From: Lentisphaerae bacterium ADurb.Bin082 | Lineage (GTDB): Bacteria; Verrucomicrobiota; Lentisphaeria; Oligosphaerales; Oligosphaeraceae | Length of the DNA: 64,000 nucleotides | Direction of reading: 5' to 3' | NCBI GenBank assembly: GCA_002070945.1 | Contig: MWEG01000117.1 | Coordinates: 1-64,000 of the forward strand | Shown here: one piece after another, positions 16,174-24,867 of the stretch | Numbering within the stretch: position 1 is the stretch's first letter | Layout: each line of letters starts with the position of its first letter | Program-made: the position numbers and the translations under genes | Notes under the pieces: generated by a model | The model's database searches: none | Told to the model about the DNA's origin: nothing | Seen by the model: the letters and a program-made list of their open reading frames with translations, nothing else

Positions 16174-16812
16174 TCAGGCAAGCCAGACGGTTGGCCGCTG
16201 GCCGGCTTGCCAGTCGATGCAGGCATGGCGGCCTTGATCCGAGAAAGGCCCTGGGTTGACGACGATGGTTCCGTCAAGGTCGAAGATGCCATCGGCCTCA
16301 TGGATATGGCCGCAGAGGAGCAAGGGGAGGCGCAGGCGACGGGCGGCCTGGGCGACGGCACGGCTGCCAACCGAGGCGCCATTGGGCAGGCGGTCGGCGC
16401 CGGAATCGTAGGGAGGCGCGTGCGAAACCAGGATGTCCAGGGCGCCTGGTGCCGGGAAGGCTTGGGTGAGCGTTTGGTCAGTGGTGTTGTCGTCCCATTC
16501 AAACGGAGTATTGAAGGGCGAGGTGTTGGCGCCGCCCAGGCCAGCCAGGCGGAGGCCGCCAAAAGTGGTAGCGGTCAAGGTCAGCGCGGCGTTGTTTTGG
16601 GCCAGGACGTCCTGCGCGTCGGGGGCGTCGAGGTTGCCGAGGACGGCTAACACGTGTTCAGACTGCTGCCGGAGGGCGGCGAGGACCTCGGCGACTGCGT
16701 CCCGGTCGCCGAACTGGGTGAAGTCGCCGCCGACGAGGAACAGGTCGGCCTGCGGGAGCCGGGAAATGAATTCGGTGTGGCCGTGGATGTCGGTGATGTA
16801 GGTGATGCGCAT
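16174..16812 (-). CDS. Calcineurin-like metallophosphoesterase
   Basis: 212 residues. Metal ligands of the superfamily are visible: D8 and H10 (TDIHG), D30 (GGDFTQFG), N60 (GNLD, where GNHD/E is usual), H131 (SHAPP), H169 and H171 (CGHIHE). Leucine replaces the usual catalytic-site histidine after N60, as in the YfcE-like/uncharacterised phosphodiesterase branch. No signal peptide, so cytoplasmic. Likely a small phosphodiesterase or phosphatase of unknown substrate. It is the promoter-proximal gene of a two-gene unit with the sulfotransferase-CE15 fusion. One could imagine removal of the PAP by-product of sulfation, but that is speculation. Confidence 0.85.
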   Translation of the reverse strand: MRITYITDIHGHTEFISRLPQADLFLVGGDFTQFGDRDAVAEVLAALRQQSEHVLAVLGNLDAPDAQDVLAQNNAALTLTATTFGGLRLAGLGGANTSPFNTPFEWDDNTTDQTLTQAFPAPGALDILVSHAPPYDSGADRLPNGASVGSRAVAQAARRLRLPLLLCGHIHEADGIFDLDGTIVVNPGPFSDQGRHACIDWQAGQRPTVWLA

Positions 16813-16851
16813 GGCAGAAAGGACTCCGGATAAGGGAAAAAGTAAAGCTAC

Positions 16852-16879
16852 ATTGTAACACGAAAAGCTGAAAAATCAA
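16852..16879 (-). promoter_or_regulatory. Likely promoter of the phosphoesterase-sulfotransferase unit
   Basis: Read on the minus strand: TTGATT (16879-16874), 16-base spacer, TACAAT (16857-16852). Both hexamers are close to sigma70 consensus and the leader to the ATG at 16812 would be about 33 bases. Confidence 0.5.
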
Positions 16880-16996
16880 GACACGCGGCCAGAGAAGCCA
16901 CGGGGTGCCAGGCAATTACCGACGAGGGATGACGCAGGCGACGATAAAAGCGAGGGGAAGCTGTTTGCGGCTATAGGCGCGGTGGCTTATCTTAAT

Positions 16997-17090
16997 GAGT
17001 GGACAGTGGACAATGGACTTTAGTGGACGTTAGTGGACGTTAGTGGAGAGGGGCGAACAGCCGTCCACCACGTCCAGCATGTCCACTAAC
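16997..17090 (+). repeat. GTGGAC-rich repeat (family A), copy 3, with CCGTCCACC tract
   Basis: AGTGGACAGTGGACAATGGA followed by TTAGTGGACG words to 17050. Then comes GGGGCGAACAG and CCGTCCACCACGTCCAGCAT-type words, which are the same repeat vocabulary in opposite orientation. Non-coding. Confidence 0.8.
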
Positions 17091-17095
17091 CCGTC

Positions 17096-17160
17096 GGCAA
17101 GTTAAAGCTTGAACTACGTGCTGCAAGCTAAAGCTTGAACTACGTACGGTACGTACGGCA
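17096..17160 (+). repeat. AAGCTTGAACTAC repeat (family B), copy 2
   Basis: Two cores in tandem: TTAAAGCTTGAACTACGTG and GCAAGCTAAAGCTTGAACTA, followed by TACGTACGGTACGTACGGCA. It ends 20 bases before the start codon of the next gene, so it lies in that gene's leader. Confidence 0.8.
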
Positions 17161-17179
17161 GCAAGGAAAGGTCGTTACA

Positions 17180-18736
17180 ATGAGCAAGAGCCGTTCATTC
17201 AAGAATTTATATGCTGACGCCAAGGCTTTTTTCCAGGAGGAACTCTGGGTCAAAGATTTGTCCGCCTTGCCGCGGGTGCGTCAGCTGTTGTTTGCTTTGT
17301 GCCGGGTCGTGATGATCGTCATCCGCGGCTTCAAGGATGATCAATGCAGTTTGCAGGCGTCGGCGCTGACCTATATCACGCTGGTGTCCCTGGTGCCGAT
17401 GCTGGCAATTATGTTTTCTTTTTCCAAGGGCCTGGGCATGCAGAAACGGGTGTTGGACAAGATTGGCGTGGAACGGTACCAGGTGGAGGATGCGTCAGCC
17501 CGGGATGGAGTCACTTGGCAGTATCGCGTGATTTCCAATTCGAATGCTCCGGCGGCTGATGGCGGCGGGACGGTCGCGCCCCCAAAGAAAGCTGGGGCGT
17601 CGGCGCCTGGCGTCGTCGCTGGCGAGCAGGCCAATGCGTCTGGCTTGGCACAGCGGCTGCCAGAGCCAATGCAGAAGGCGCTGGTGACAGTGTTCAACTA
17701 TGTCGAGAACACCAGTTTTGCGGCTTTAGGGCTGATTGGGTTGCTGCTGCTGCTTTTCAGCGTCATCGGTTCCATGGCCAGGCTGGAGGAAAGCTTCAAC
17801 AAAATCTGGGGGGTCAAGCGCGGGCGGCCCTTTTTGCGCAAGTTGAGCGAATACCTGGTGGTGTTGATTCTGCTGCCGGTGATTTTTCTGATTGCCACCA
17901 GCGTCAACACGCTGCTGCTGTCGAACCAGTTTTACACGTATTTGCATGAACACGTCGGGTTTGCCGCCTGGCTTATAGAGAAGCTGGGGGCGCTGTGCGG
18001 CGTCGCATTCGTGCTGTCCGGCTTTGCCTTTTTGTATGTGTTCATGCCGAACACGAAGGTCAAGAGCTTCCCCGCTTTAATGGCCGGCTTGACCGCCGGG
18101 CTGCTATGGTACGTGGTCCAGTGGGCCTTCCTGAGCTTGCAGGTGGGCTTGACAAGGTACAACACGATTTACGGAACGTTTGCGGCACTGCCGTTTTTCT
18201 TGGCTTGGCTGTATGCTAACTGGAGCATCATTTTGTTTGGTGCGGAAGTCAGTTTTGCGATTCAGAATCATCGGACGATTCACCTGGAAAAGGCTTCTGA
18301 ATCGATGGGCACAGGGGCGTGCATCATCCTGGGCCAGGTCATTCTCTACGAGGCGAGCAAGGCGTTTCACGATGGGCGCGGCAGCTGGAATCCGGCGGAA
18401 TTCGGGCGCGAAAACAGCATTCCGTCGCGGGTGTTGCAGAGGATTGTGGATGTCTTGGACCGGCATGGCGTTTTGATCAAAGTCGCTGGCGAGACGGCTG
18501 AGGGTTTCCGCTATGTGCCTGGACGGGACCTGGCAGTGCTGTCGCCGGCTGACGTCGAGGAGGCGTTCCGGGAAAGCCAGGCGGTCGATGCTCGCGCCTA
18601 CATGCATTTTCTGCCGAAAAAGCTGCGGAGCGACTATACGGTGATTTACGGCGATTTTTGTCAACGCTTGCGAGGGGTGACGTTTCAGCAGCTGCTCGGC
18701 GAGAATGCGGTGTCGCCGCAGGAAAGGGAGGCTTGA
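17180..18736 (+). CDS. YihY/UPF0761 family inner membrane protein
   Basis: 518 residues from ATG 17180, which has AAGGAAAGG about 8 bases upstream; the longer frame starts inside a repeat. The YihY core (formerly mis-named RNase BN) has the QASALTYITLVSLVPMLAI motif and about six membrane segments, including FAALGLIGLLLLLFSVIG, YLVVLILLPVIFLIATSV and FLAWLYANWSIILFGAEV. A hydrophilic insert of about 90 residues (near 95-185, rich in Ala, Gly, Pro) interrupts the core between the first two segments. A C-terminal cytoplasmic winged-helix-like region (NSIPSRVLQRIVDVLDRHG) follows. Family function is unsettled. It lies 2 bases before znuA, so it is probably co-transcribed with the zinc transporter. 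Confidence 0.85.
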   Translation: MSKSRSFKNLYADAKAFFQEELWVKDLSALPRVRQLLFALCRVVMIVIRGFKDDQCSLQASALTYITLVSLVPMLAIMFSFSKGLGMQKRVLDKIGVERYQVEDASARDGVTWQYRVISNSNAPAADGGGTVAPPKKAGASAPGVVAGEQANASGLAQRLPEPMQKALVTVFNYVENTSFAALGLIGLLLLLFSVIGSMARLEESFNKIWGVKRGRPFLRKLSEYLVVLILLPVIFLIATSVNTLLLSNQFYTYLHEHVGFAAWLIEKLGALCGVAFVLSGFAFLYVFMPNTKVKSFPALMAGLTAGLLWYVVQWAFLSLQVGLTRYNTIYGTFAALPFFLAWLYANWSIILFGAEVSFAIQNHRTIHLEKASESMGTGACIILGQVILYEASKAFHDGRGSWNPAEFGRENSIPSRVLQRIVDVLDRHGVLIKVAGETAEGFRYVPGRDLAVLSPADVEEAFRESQAVDARAYMHFLPKKLRSDYTVIYGDFCQRLRGVTFQQLLGENAVSPQEREA

Positions 18737-18738
18737 AC

Positions 18739-19614
18739 ATGGGTGTGCATGGGAGAACGATGCTGCTGGTGCTGGTGTTGACAGCTGGCGTGTTGTCGGC
18801 AGCGCCATTGCGGGTGCTGGTCAGCGTGGCGCCGCAGCTGGAGAGCGTTCGGCGTATTGGCGGCGACCTGGTCGAGGTGGAGGCATTGACGCCGCCAGGG
18901 GCGAGTCCGGAGACATACGTGCTGAATACGAAGCGGATGGCGTCTTTGGCGCAGGCGTCGCTGCTGTTCAAGATTGGCGCGCCGATGGAGACGGCGCTGC
19001 TGCCGAAGCTGCGCCGCAGTTATCCTGACCTGGCCATCGTTGATGCTCGGGCCGGCATGCAATTGCGGGCGATGACCGAGGGCGAGCACCATCATCACGG
19101 CGGGGCTGGCCACGACCATGACCATGACGCCGAGGGGATGGACCCGCACGTCTGGCTGAGCATAGCGAACATGATGGTGCATGCACGTACGGTCGGCGCG
19201 GCCTTGGCTAAGCGTCTTCCCGAACATGCGGCCGTCATCCAGGCGCGGACTGAGCAATATGTGCAGGAGCTGACGAAGTTGGATGAACGGCTGCGGGAAC
19301 GGCTGCGGCCTTTGTCCGGGACTGCAATCGTGGTGTTCCATCCGGCTTTTGGGTATTTTTTGGAATTATACGGCATGGAGCAGATCGCAGTGGAGGTCGG
19401 TGGACGGACGCCGAGCGGCCGTCAGTTGGGGCAGGTGTTGACGCAGGCCAAGCAAGCCGGGGCGCGGGCAGTCTATGTGCAGCCGCAGTTCAACCGCAGG
19501 GCAGCGCAGGCCGTAGCTGACGAATTGCGTTGCGAGCTGCGCGTTCTCGACCCCCTGCCAGTGGACTACATCGCCGGACTGGAGGAGCTGGCAACCACGC
19601 TGCTGAAGCCGTGA
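18739..19614 (+). CDS. znuA: Zinc ABC transporter substrate-binding protein (ZnuA/TroA family)
   Basis: 291 residues from ATG 18739, set by GGGAGG 8 bases upstream and by the signal peptide MGVHGRTMLLVLVLTAGVLSAA. Cluster A-I metal-binding fold: the first ligand position is GASPETY, with Glu where E. coli ZnuA has His. Next come a His/Asp-rich loop (EHHHHGGAGHDHDHD), the DPHVWLS ligand, VFHPAFGYF and a C-terminal YIAGLEEL. The histidine loop is typical of zinc rather than manganese proteins. It delivers metal to the ZnuB permease. Two bases separate it from the YihY gene; znuC and znuB follow. Confidence 0.92.
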   Translation: MGVHGRTMLLVLVLTAGVLSAAPLRVLVSVAPQLESVRRIGGDLVEVEALTPPGASPETYVLNTKRMASLAQASLLFKIGAPMETALLPKLRRSYPDLAIVDARAGMQLRAMTEGEHHHHGGAGHDHDHDAEGMDPHVWLSIANMMVHARTVGAALAKRLPEHAAVIQARTEQYVQELTKLDERLRERLRPLSGTAIVVFHPAFGYFLELYGMEQIAVEVGGRTPSGRQLGQVLTQAKQAGARAVYVQPQFNRRAAQAVADELRCELRVLDPLPVDYIAGLEELATTLLKP

Positions 19615-19706
19615 GGCCAGGGAGACTGGCGATTGCTGTTCGGAGCCAGGAGCGGCGCGATGTTGATTTGTTATAATTGGGTTTGAATGCAGGCGGGGAA
19701 AACGCC

Positions 19707-20531
19707 ATGTCAAATAGTCAAGTGATTGAACTCGAAGATGTTTGCTTTGGTTATGAGTACCAGGAGGTGCTGCATAACATCAGCCTGACGTTGGAAGAAG
19801 GGCAGTTTGCGGTCATGGTCGGTCCGAATGGCGGCGGCAAGACAACGCTGCTGCGGCTGATATTAGGGCTGTTGACGCCGCGCTACGGTCGGGTCCGCCT
19901 GTTTGGTCAGGCGCCAGTGCTGACTCGGCGCCTGGTCGGCTATGTGCCGCAGTCTTTGCACTATGACGCCCATTTTCCGGCCAGCGTGGAAGACGTGGTC
20001 CTGATGGGGCGCGTGGAACGGCATTTGTTTGGGCCGTATCGGCGAGCGGATACGGCGGCTGCAGCGTCAGCCCTGGAACAGGTCGGCCTGGGCGGATATG
20101 GCCGCCGGCCTTTCCGCGCCTTGTCTGGAGGCGAACGGCAGCGGGTGCTGATGGCGCGTGCGCTCGCCTCAGAGCCGCAGCTGCTGCTTTTGGACGAACC
20201 CGGGGCGAATCTTGACTCGAACAGCAGCCGGCAAGTCTATGAACTCTTGCGGGAACTGAACCGACAGGTGACGATTCTGCTCGTCTCGCACAATTTGAAA
20301 GTCGTGGCCTCGTGTGTCAGCCATGTCATCTGCGTCAACCGGACCGCTGACATGCATCGGATCGGCGATGTCGACCGGATCGACCTGGCTGGGGGCGAGT
20401 GGATTCGCCTCAACCATATCAGCTGTCCGGTGTCTGTCCATGATGAGGACTGTTCGACGCCGCATCACGGCGCGGCCAGCAGCCAGCCGGACTGCGGCTG
20501 CGGCCATTTCAAGTCTGCGGGAGAGGCGTGA
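19707..20531 (+). CDS. znuC: Zinc ABC transporter ATP-binding protein with Cys/His-rich tail
   Basis: 274 residues from ATG 19707 (GGCGGGGAAAACGCC upstream). Walker A GPNGGGKTTLL, Q-loop VPQSLHYDAHFPA, signature LSGGERQRVL, Walker B LLLLDEPGAN and H-loop VSHN are all present, with the ZnuC/MntB style DVVLMGR. The last 35 residues are unusual: CPVSVHDEDC, STPHH and DCGCGHF give four cysteines and several histidines. That could bind zinc and sense it in the cytoplasm (inference). The gene is separated from znuA by 92 bases and overlaps znuB by four. Confidence 0.93.
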   Translation: MSNSQVIELEDVCFGYEYQEVLHNISLTLEEGQFAVMVGPNGGGKTTLLRLILGLLTPRYGRVRLFGQAPVLTRRLVGYVPQSLHYDAHFPASVEDVVLMGRVERHLFGPYRRADTAAAASALEQVGLGGYGRRPFRALSGGERQRVLMARALASEPQLLLLDEPGANLDSNSSRQVYELLRELNRQVTILLVSHNLKVVASCVSHVICVNRTADMHRIGDVDRIDLAGGEWIRLNHISCPVSVHDEDCSTPHHGAASSQPDCGCGHFKSAGEA

Positions 20532-21394
20532 TGGGCGGCTCGTTTATTCAGCATTTGACGGAGTTTTCCTATTTGCGCCTGGCGTTGGCGGCGTCAGTGC
20601 TGGCGTCGATTGCCTGCGGAGTCGCGGGCGGCTATGTCGTAGCGAGGCGGCGCAGTTATTTAGTCGGCGCTATGTCGCATGCCTTGTTAGGCGGCGTTGG
20701 CCTGGCGCGCTATTTGCAGGTCGTGCATGGCTGGACGTGGTTTACGCCGATGCTCGGGGCGCTGTTAGCGGCAGTGCTGGCGGCTACGGTGATCAGCATC
20801 TTGACGACAGGAGGACGGATGCGGGAGGATGCGATTCTCAGCGCGGTCTGGACGCTCGGAGTCGCGGCTGGAGTCAGCTTTATTGCCGCCACGCCGGGCT
20901 ACGCCGAGGATTTAAACAGCTATTTGTTCGGGAACATTTTGCTGGTCTCGGTTTCTGATTTGTGGGTGATGGCAGTTATGGACGCGGTGATTTTGCTGAC
21001 CGCTTGGCTGCTGCATACGCATTTCGTGGCTCTTTGTTTTCACGAGGAAGGATTGCTGCTGCGCGGCGTCGGGGTCGCCTGGGTGTCCTGGGTGTTGCAT
21101 GTCCTGATCGGCATGACTGTGGTTGTGCTTACGCAGATAGTGGGCGTGGTCCTGGCTTTGGCGCTGCTGGTGCTGCCATCGGCCGCCGGGGCGTTGTTCG
21201 CCCGGCGTCTGCCTGCGGTCATGCTGGCCGGGGTTGTCTTGAGCTTGTTGTTTTGCGTAGGCGGGCTGGTGATCAGCTATGAGCCAGGCTGGCCGACCGG
21301 GGCGACGATTGTGGAGCTGGCCGTCGGCGGCTATGTCTTGCTCTATGTCGCGCACAGCGCTTTCGCCCGGCTGCGGCGAGACAAAAGCGCATAA
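20528..21394 (+). CDS. znuB: Zinc ABC transporter permease (ZnuB family)
   Basis: 288 residues (GTG 20528, or ATG 20531 directly after it); GGGAGAGGC upstream. About eight hydrophobic segments follow the ABC-3 family pattern: YLRLALAASVLASIACGVAGG, RRRSYLVGAMSHALLGGVGLA, a conserved central region, ALALLVLPSAAGALFARRL and a final amphipathic end. It forms the membrane channel for ZnuA-delivered metal. Overlap with the znuC stop indicates translational coupling. No Zur gene is nearby and I could not find a convincing Zur box. Confidence 0.93.
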   Translation: MMGGSFIQHLTEFSYLRLALAASVLASIACGVAGGYVVARRRSYLVGAMSHALLGGVGLARYLQVVHGWTWFTPMLGALLAAVLAATVISILTTGGRMREDAILSAVWTLGVAAGVSFIAATPGYAEDLNSYLFGNILLVSVSDLWVMAVMDAVILLTAWLLHTHFVALCFHEEGLLLRGVGVAWVSWVLHVLIGMTVVVLTQIVGVVLALALLVLPSAAGALFARRLPAVMLAGVVLSLLFCVGGLVISYEPGWPTGATIVELAVGGYVLLYVAHSAFARLRRDKSA

Positions 21395-21536
21395 TGCCTG
21401 ACCAGGCGGCAGGCGTGTGTCTGCCGAGCGTTCTTGCTGAAATGGTCGGTGGGATTACATTATGGAGTTTGGAGATGGCGCCTGGAAGCCATTGGGCGTT
21501 GAGTTGACTTAGTGAACAAGACAAGGAGGCAAAATC

Positions 21537-22259
21537 GTGAAGAAGGGGTTTATCGCGTTGGTTGGGATGATGTTGCTGTCAGCCGGTATGCTGTCAGGTG
21601 ACACGATTAAATTGCACAATGGCCAGGCGTATGAAGGCAAAGTCGTGGTCAGAGGCGATGTTTATACGGTTGTCCAGGGCGACGCAGTGTTTCAATTCCC
21701 AAAAAAGGAGGTTGCAGAGATGAATGGTGAGAAGCTGGTTCGGGCGGAAAACCCGGTGATTCGGATTGCTACGAGCAAAGGCGACATGCTGGTTGAGCTG
21801 TATGAAGACGAGGCGCCGAACACGGTGGCTAATATCATCACCCTGGCTGAAAGCGGCTTTTACAAGGGCATGGCCTTTCACCGGATCATCAACGGCTTCA
21901 TGGCGCAGGGCGGTTGCCCGAATTCAAAGCGTGACGCCACTGGCCAGCCTGGGACAGGCGGGCCGGGATACCGTTTTGCGGATGAGTTTGCGCCAAACTT
22001 GAAGCATACCGGCCGCGGGATTCTGTCGATGGCAAACGCCGGTCCCGGCACTAATGGCAGCCAGTTCTTTATCTGCTTCGGCCCCACACCGCACCTGGAT
22101 GGACGTCACAGCGTCTTTGGCAAGGTCACCAGCGGGATGGAAGTCCTGGATAAGCTGGAAGCGATAGGGACGCAGTCGGGGCAGCCGCGAGAGGAAGTCC
22201 GTTTTAACATCGAGGTAGTCTCGAAGCGCAATCACGTGTATACAGTCAAGAAGCTGTGA
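21537..22259 (+). CDS. Secreted cyclophilin-type peptidyl-prolyl isomerase with N-terminal extra domain
   Basis: 240 residues from a GTG at 21537, fixed by AAGGAGG at 21523-21529. A signal peptide ([21 protein letters not shown]) is followed by a 45-residue beta-rich module ([20 protein letters not shown]). The cyclophilin core follows: [38 protein letters not shown] split over two strands, with the catalytic Arg in FHRI. It should catalyse proline isomerisation of envelope or secreted proteins. The small N-terminal module resembles the SH3-like repeats seen in other PVC secreted proteins; that likeness is a guess. Transcribed alone, followed by a hairpin. Confidence 0.9.
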   Translation: MKKGFIALVGMMLLSAGMLSGDTIKLHNGQAYEGKVVVRGDVYTVVQGDAVFQFPKKEVAEMNGEKLVRAENPVIRIATSKGDMLVELYEDEAPNTVANIITLAESGFYKGMAFHRIINGFMAQGGCPNSKRDATGQPGTGGPGYRFADEFAPNLKHTGRGILSMANAGPGTNGSQFFICFGPTPHLDGRHSVFGKVTSGMEVLDKLEAIGTQSGQPREEVRFNIEVVSKRNHVYTVKKL

Positions 22260-22267
22260 GATAGAGC

Positions 22268-22292
22268 GGGGCCGGCGTTTTGCGTCGGCTCC
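22268..22292 (+). terminator. Hairpin after the cyclophilin gene
   Basis: GGGGCCGGCG (22268-22277) pairs with CGTCGGCTCC (22283-22292): ten pairs including two G-U, loop TTTTG. It lies 8 bases after the stop. No T-run follows, so it may only partly terminate before the lipoprotein gene at 22315. Confidence 0.4.
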
Positions 22293-22314
22293 GTAGCAGG
22301 CTTGTGGGTGGGGC

Positions 22315-24807
22315 ATGGAAAGCGGAAGAGTCGTTGTGAGACAAGGCATTGCAGGAAAACGGGTTGGGTGGCGGCAAGGACGGAAGCTCCTGGCCGCGTT
22401 GCTGCTGGTGCTGATAGCCGTTGTTGTAGGCGGCTGCACCACGCTGCCGCCGCCCCCTGGATTTGTCCGCAATGGCGGGTTGCCGAAAGCGGTTTACCCG
22501 GAGGCAGCGACTGCGGAGGCGCTTTATTCCCTGATGGTCTGGTATGAGGAGGCGATGCCCGACTCACGCATTCCCGAGGATTGGACTCGGGAGGTGCGGC
22601 GGCTGCGCGAGACGACGGCGGTTTCTTTGCATCGGCAGTGGGCGGCTGACTTGGCCCGGCAGGGAAAGTCGGTGGTCACCATAGATGCTGAAGGGATTTT
22701 GAAACTGGTCCCGGAGTGGTTCGGGCGGGAAGACGACTTGGCCGAGGGACTGCGGCTGCTGGAATTGGTGCGAGGACGCCTGGAGCGGCCCTTGGAAATC
22801 AGCGTCCCGGCAGGCGAATGTCGCGACGACGCATTTTGGCAGCAAGCAGGCGGCAAGGCGCGGGATGACTTTGCCGCCTGGGCTCGCGACCGCCGCCTGA
22901 CCGTCCCAGACCCGTCGTATTTCCGGCGCGAGGACTTGCTGAACGCAGTCAATAGTCTGCATGGGCTGGCTACCGCTAAAAAGCAGGTGGTGGAAGCAAT
23001 GGCGGCGGCGCAGACGCTGGCCGCAGGCGATGATGTGGTCAAAGCGCTTGATATTTTGAGCGAAGCCAGGAAGAAATTGCCGGATGGGGTGAGCTTCGCT
23101 GACTTGGGCGACCGCCAGACCATGCCGTCATTTGACGCATTGCTGGGCAGCTTGCCGGATACGCACATCACGCGCATCCTGGCGGCGGCGGAAACGGCCC
23201 TGGCAGCGGCGGAGAAGCGGCTGGCTGACGGCGCTGCCGTTGGCGACAATGCTGCACAGTCGCCGCTGTCGACGTTGGAGAAGACCTTGTCGGAATCGTT
23301 GCGGGTTTGGCGCAACGACAGCCGCTTTGCCTTGGCGCTGGTTCGTCACGGGGAAGTCATTGCTCGGCTGGTCAGCCGGGCGGCAAAGTTGCGCACGCAA
23401 GCTTGGCGCACGCAGCTGCGTCAGTTGGCGGAACGGCAGGAATACTGGGAGGCGTCAGAGCAATTCAAGGTGTGGCGGCTTTATCTTAAAGAGCAGGCCC
23501 AGCAGGACTTGGAGCTGTACAGCATGATGAGAACTCCGGACGAGGACGGCGCCGGGATGTCGCATCTGCGGCTTATTGAACAGGTGCTGCAAGAAGAATA
23601 CCTGGCGATTTTGCCGAAGGCCATGGTCGAATATCAGGCTGTGGCAGAGCGTGCGCAGAACATCATGAATAAGTACGGCCTTGCGGTGGCGTCGTGCGTG
23701 ATGCTGCAGCAGATGACCTCGCCGGGTGGCGACTTGGTCTTGCCAGAGCCGTTGTTGGAAGCGTGCCGCAAGACAGACAAGCTGCTGGCGCGGGCGCGAG
23801 AGCTGGTGGAGGAAAAGAATCTGCTGCGCACCGTGTCGGTTGACGACATGTCGTCGTCAACGCCAGGGGTGGGCATGACCTACAGCCGCGATTTGGAGAA
23901 CGAGCTGCGCTCTGTGTTGACGTCGTTCGGGTTGTGGCGCCTGGTGCGGGTGGTCGATTCCGGCGCTGCGCGCTCGCAGTGGGGCTATGTGATCCACGGC
24001 GGCGTAGTGGCTAATTTCGACGGCAGTGAAAGCTCGGAACGCCAGGCCATGCGGACGATTCGGCGCAATGGCGAGACGCGCCGCCGGCCAAACCCGAATT
24101 ATCGCCCGGAGGACAGCAATAATCCGCTGTTGCCTAAGGAGCAGTCGTCGCCCTTGATTTACAGCCAGGACATTTTGGAGCAGGTCATTCACGTCAAGGA
24201 GATTGAGCGCCAGGCGCATGTGCGGGTGTTCATGCATGTGCGCGGCCCCGGAGTGTCGACGTTGGTTGAGGTCAACGAGTTCTACACCAAGAAGTTTGTT
24301 TTGGAAGAGTCGCACCCTTTCAACGATGTGCGGGTAAGCGAAGTCAAGACAGTGTATGACGCCACCCAGTTGCAGGCGGCGGAAGCAGCGCCAGCACTGC
24401 GCTATGACCGGGTGTGGACGCCGGGCGAGATGCTGGACTGGGCCCGGCGGGACAGCCTGCGCATGGTCGCTTTGCAATTCTTGTATTACGTCAACCAGTA
24501 TCCGCTGTACTTGGCGCAGCGGGCAGAGCGACTGGCCCTGGACGGCGACGCCACCGAGGCGGCAGAGCAGTGGGGGAATTGCTATACGTTGTGCTTGGGT
24601 CTGGATACGGAATCAGACCTGGTCAGCTTGCTGAAGACGTCGACGCCGCCAGCGGCCTCGTCCTACGAGTCGTGCCAAGCGAATTTAAGCCAGCAGCGCC
24701 AGGCTCTGGGTGATTTGAAACGCACTGTCGGCGCCAAGATGATGTCGCAGATGAACGAGTATATGCGGCGCCAGCGCCAAGCCGCGGCGGCGGCAACGGC
24801 TCATTAG
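22315..24807 (+). CDS. Large lipoprotein of unknown function
   Basis: 830 residues. A basic N-terminus (KRVGWRQGRK) precedes a hydrophobic run LLAALLLVLIAVVVGGC, ending in a lipobox-like VVGGC whose cysteine would be lipidated. The rest is largely alpha-helical, charged and Ala-rich, with coiled-coil potential around 150-330. The C-terminal third has more mixed composition (TYSRDLENELRSVLTSFGLW, QWGYVIHGGVVANFDGSE, EVNEFYTKKF). I recognise no domain. The upstream site is weak (GTGGGTGGGG). Probably an envelope-anchored structural protein; the 55-base gap after the cyclophilin suggests possible co-transcription. Confidence 0.7.
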   Translation: MESGRVVVRQGIAGKRVGWRQGRKLLAALLLVLIAVVVGGCTTLPPPPGFVRNGGLPKAVYPEAATAEALYSLMVWYEEAMPDSRIPEDWTREVRRLRETTAVSLHRQWAADLARQGKSVVTIDAEGILKLVPEWFGREDDLAEGLRLLELVRGRLERPLEISVPAGECRDDAFWQQAGGKARDDFAAWARDRRLTVPDPSYFRREDLLNAVNSLHGLATAKKQVVEAMAAAQTLAAGDDVVKALDILSEARKKLPDGVSFADLGDRQTMPSFDALLGSLPDTHITRILAAAETALAAAEKRLADGAAVGDNAAQSPLSTLEKTLSESLRVWRNDSRFALALVRHGEVIARLVSRAAKLRTQAWRTQLRQLAERQEYWEASEQFKVWRLYLKEQAQQDLELYSMMRTPDEDGAGMSHLRLIEQVLQEEYLAILPKAMVEYQAVAERAQNIMNKYGLAVASCVMLQQMTSPGGDLVLPEPLLEACRKTDKLLARARELVEEKNLLRTVSVDDMSSSTPGVGMTYSRDLENELRSVLTSFGLWRLVRVVDSGAARSQWGYVIHGGVVANFDGSESSERQAMRTIRRNGETRRRPNPNYRPEDSNNPLLPKEQSSPLIYSQDILEQVIHVKEIERQAHVRVFMHVRGPGVSTLVEVNEFYTKKFVLEESHPFNDVRVSEVKTVYDATQLQAAEAAPALRYDRVWTPGEMLDWARRDSLRMVALQFLYYVNQYPLYLAQRAERLALDGDATEAAEQWGNCYTLCLGLDTESDLVSLLKTSTPPAASSYESCQANLSQQRQALGDLKRTVGAKMMSQMNEYMRRQRQAAAAATAH

Positions 24808-24867
24808 GTCGCAACGTCAAGGGGCGTAGCAACATTGGCAAAAGGTATCAAGAAGAGGTGGTGAAGC

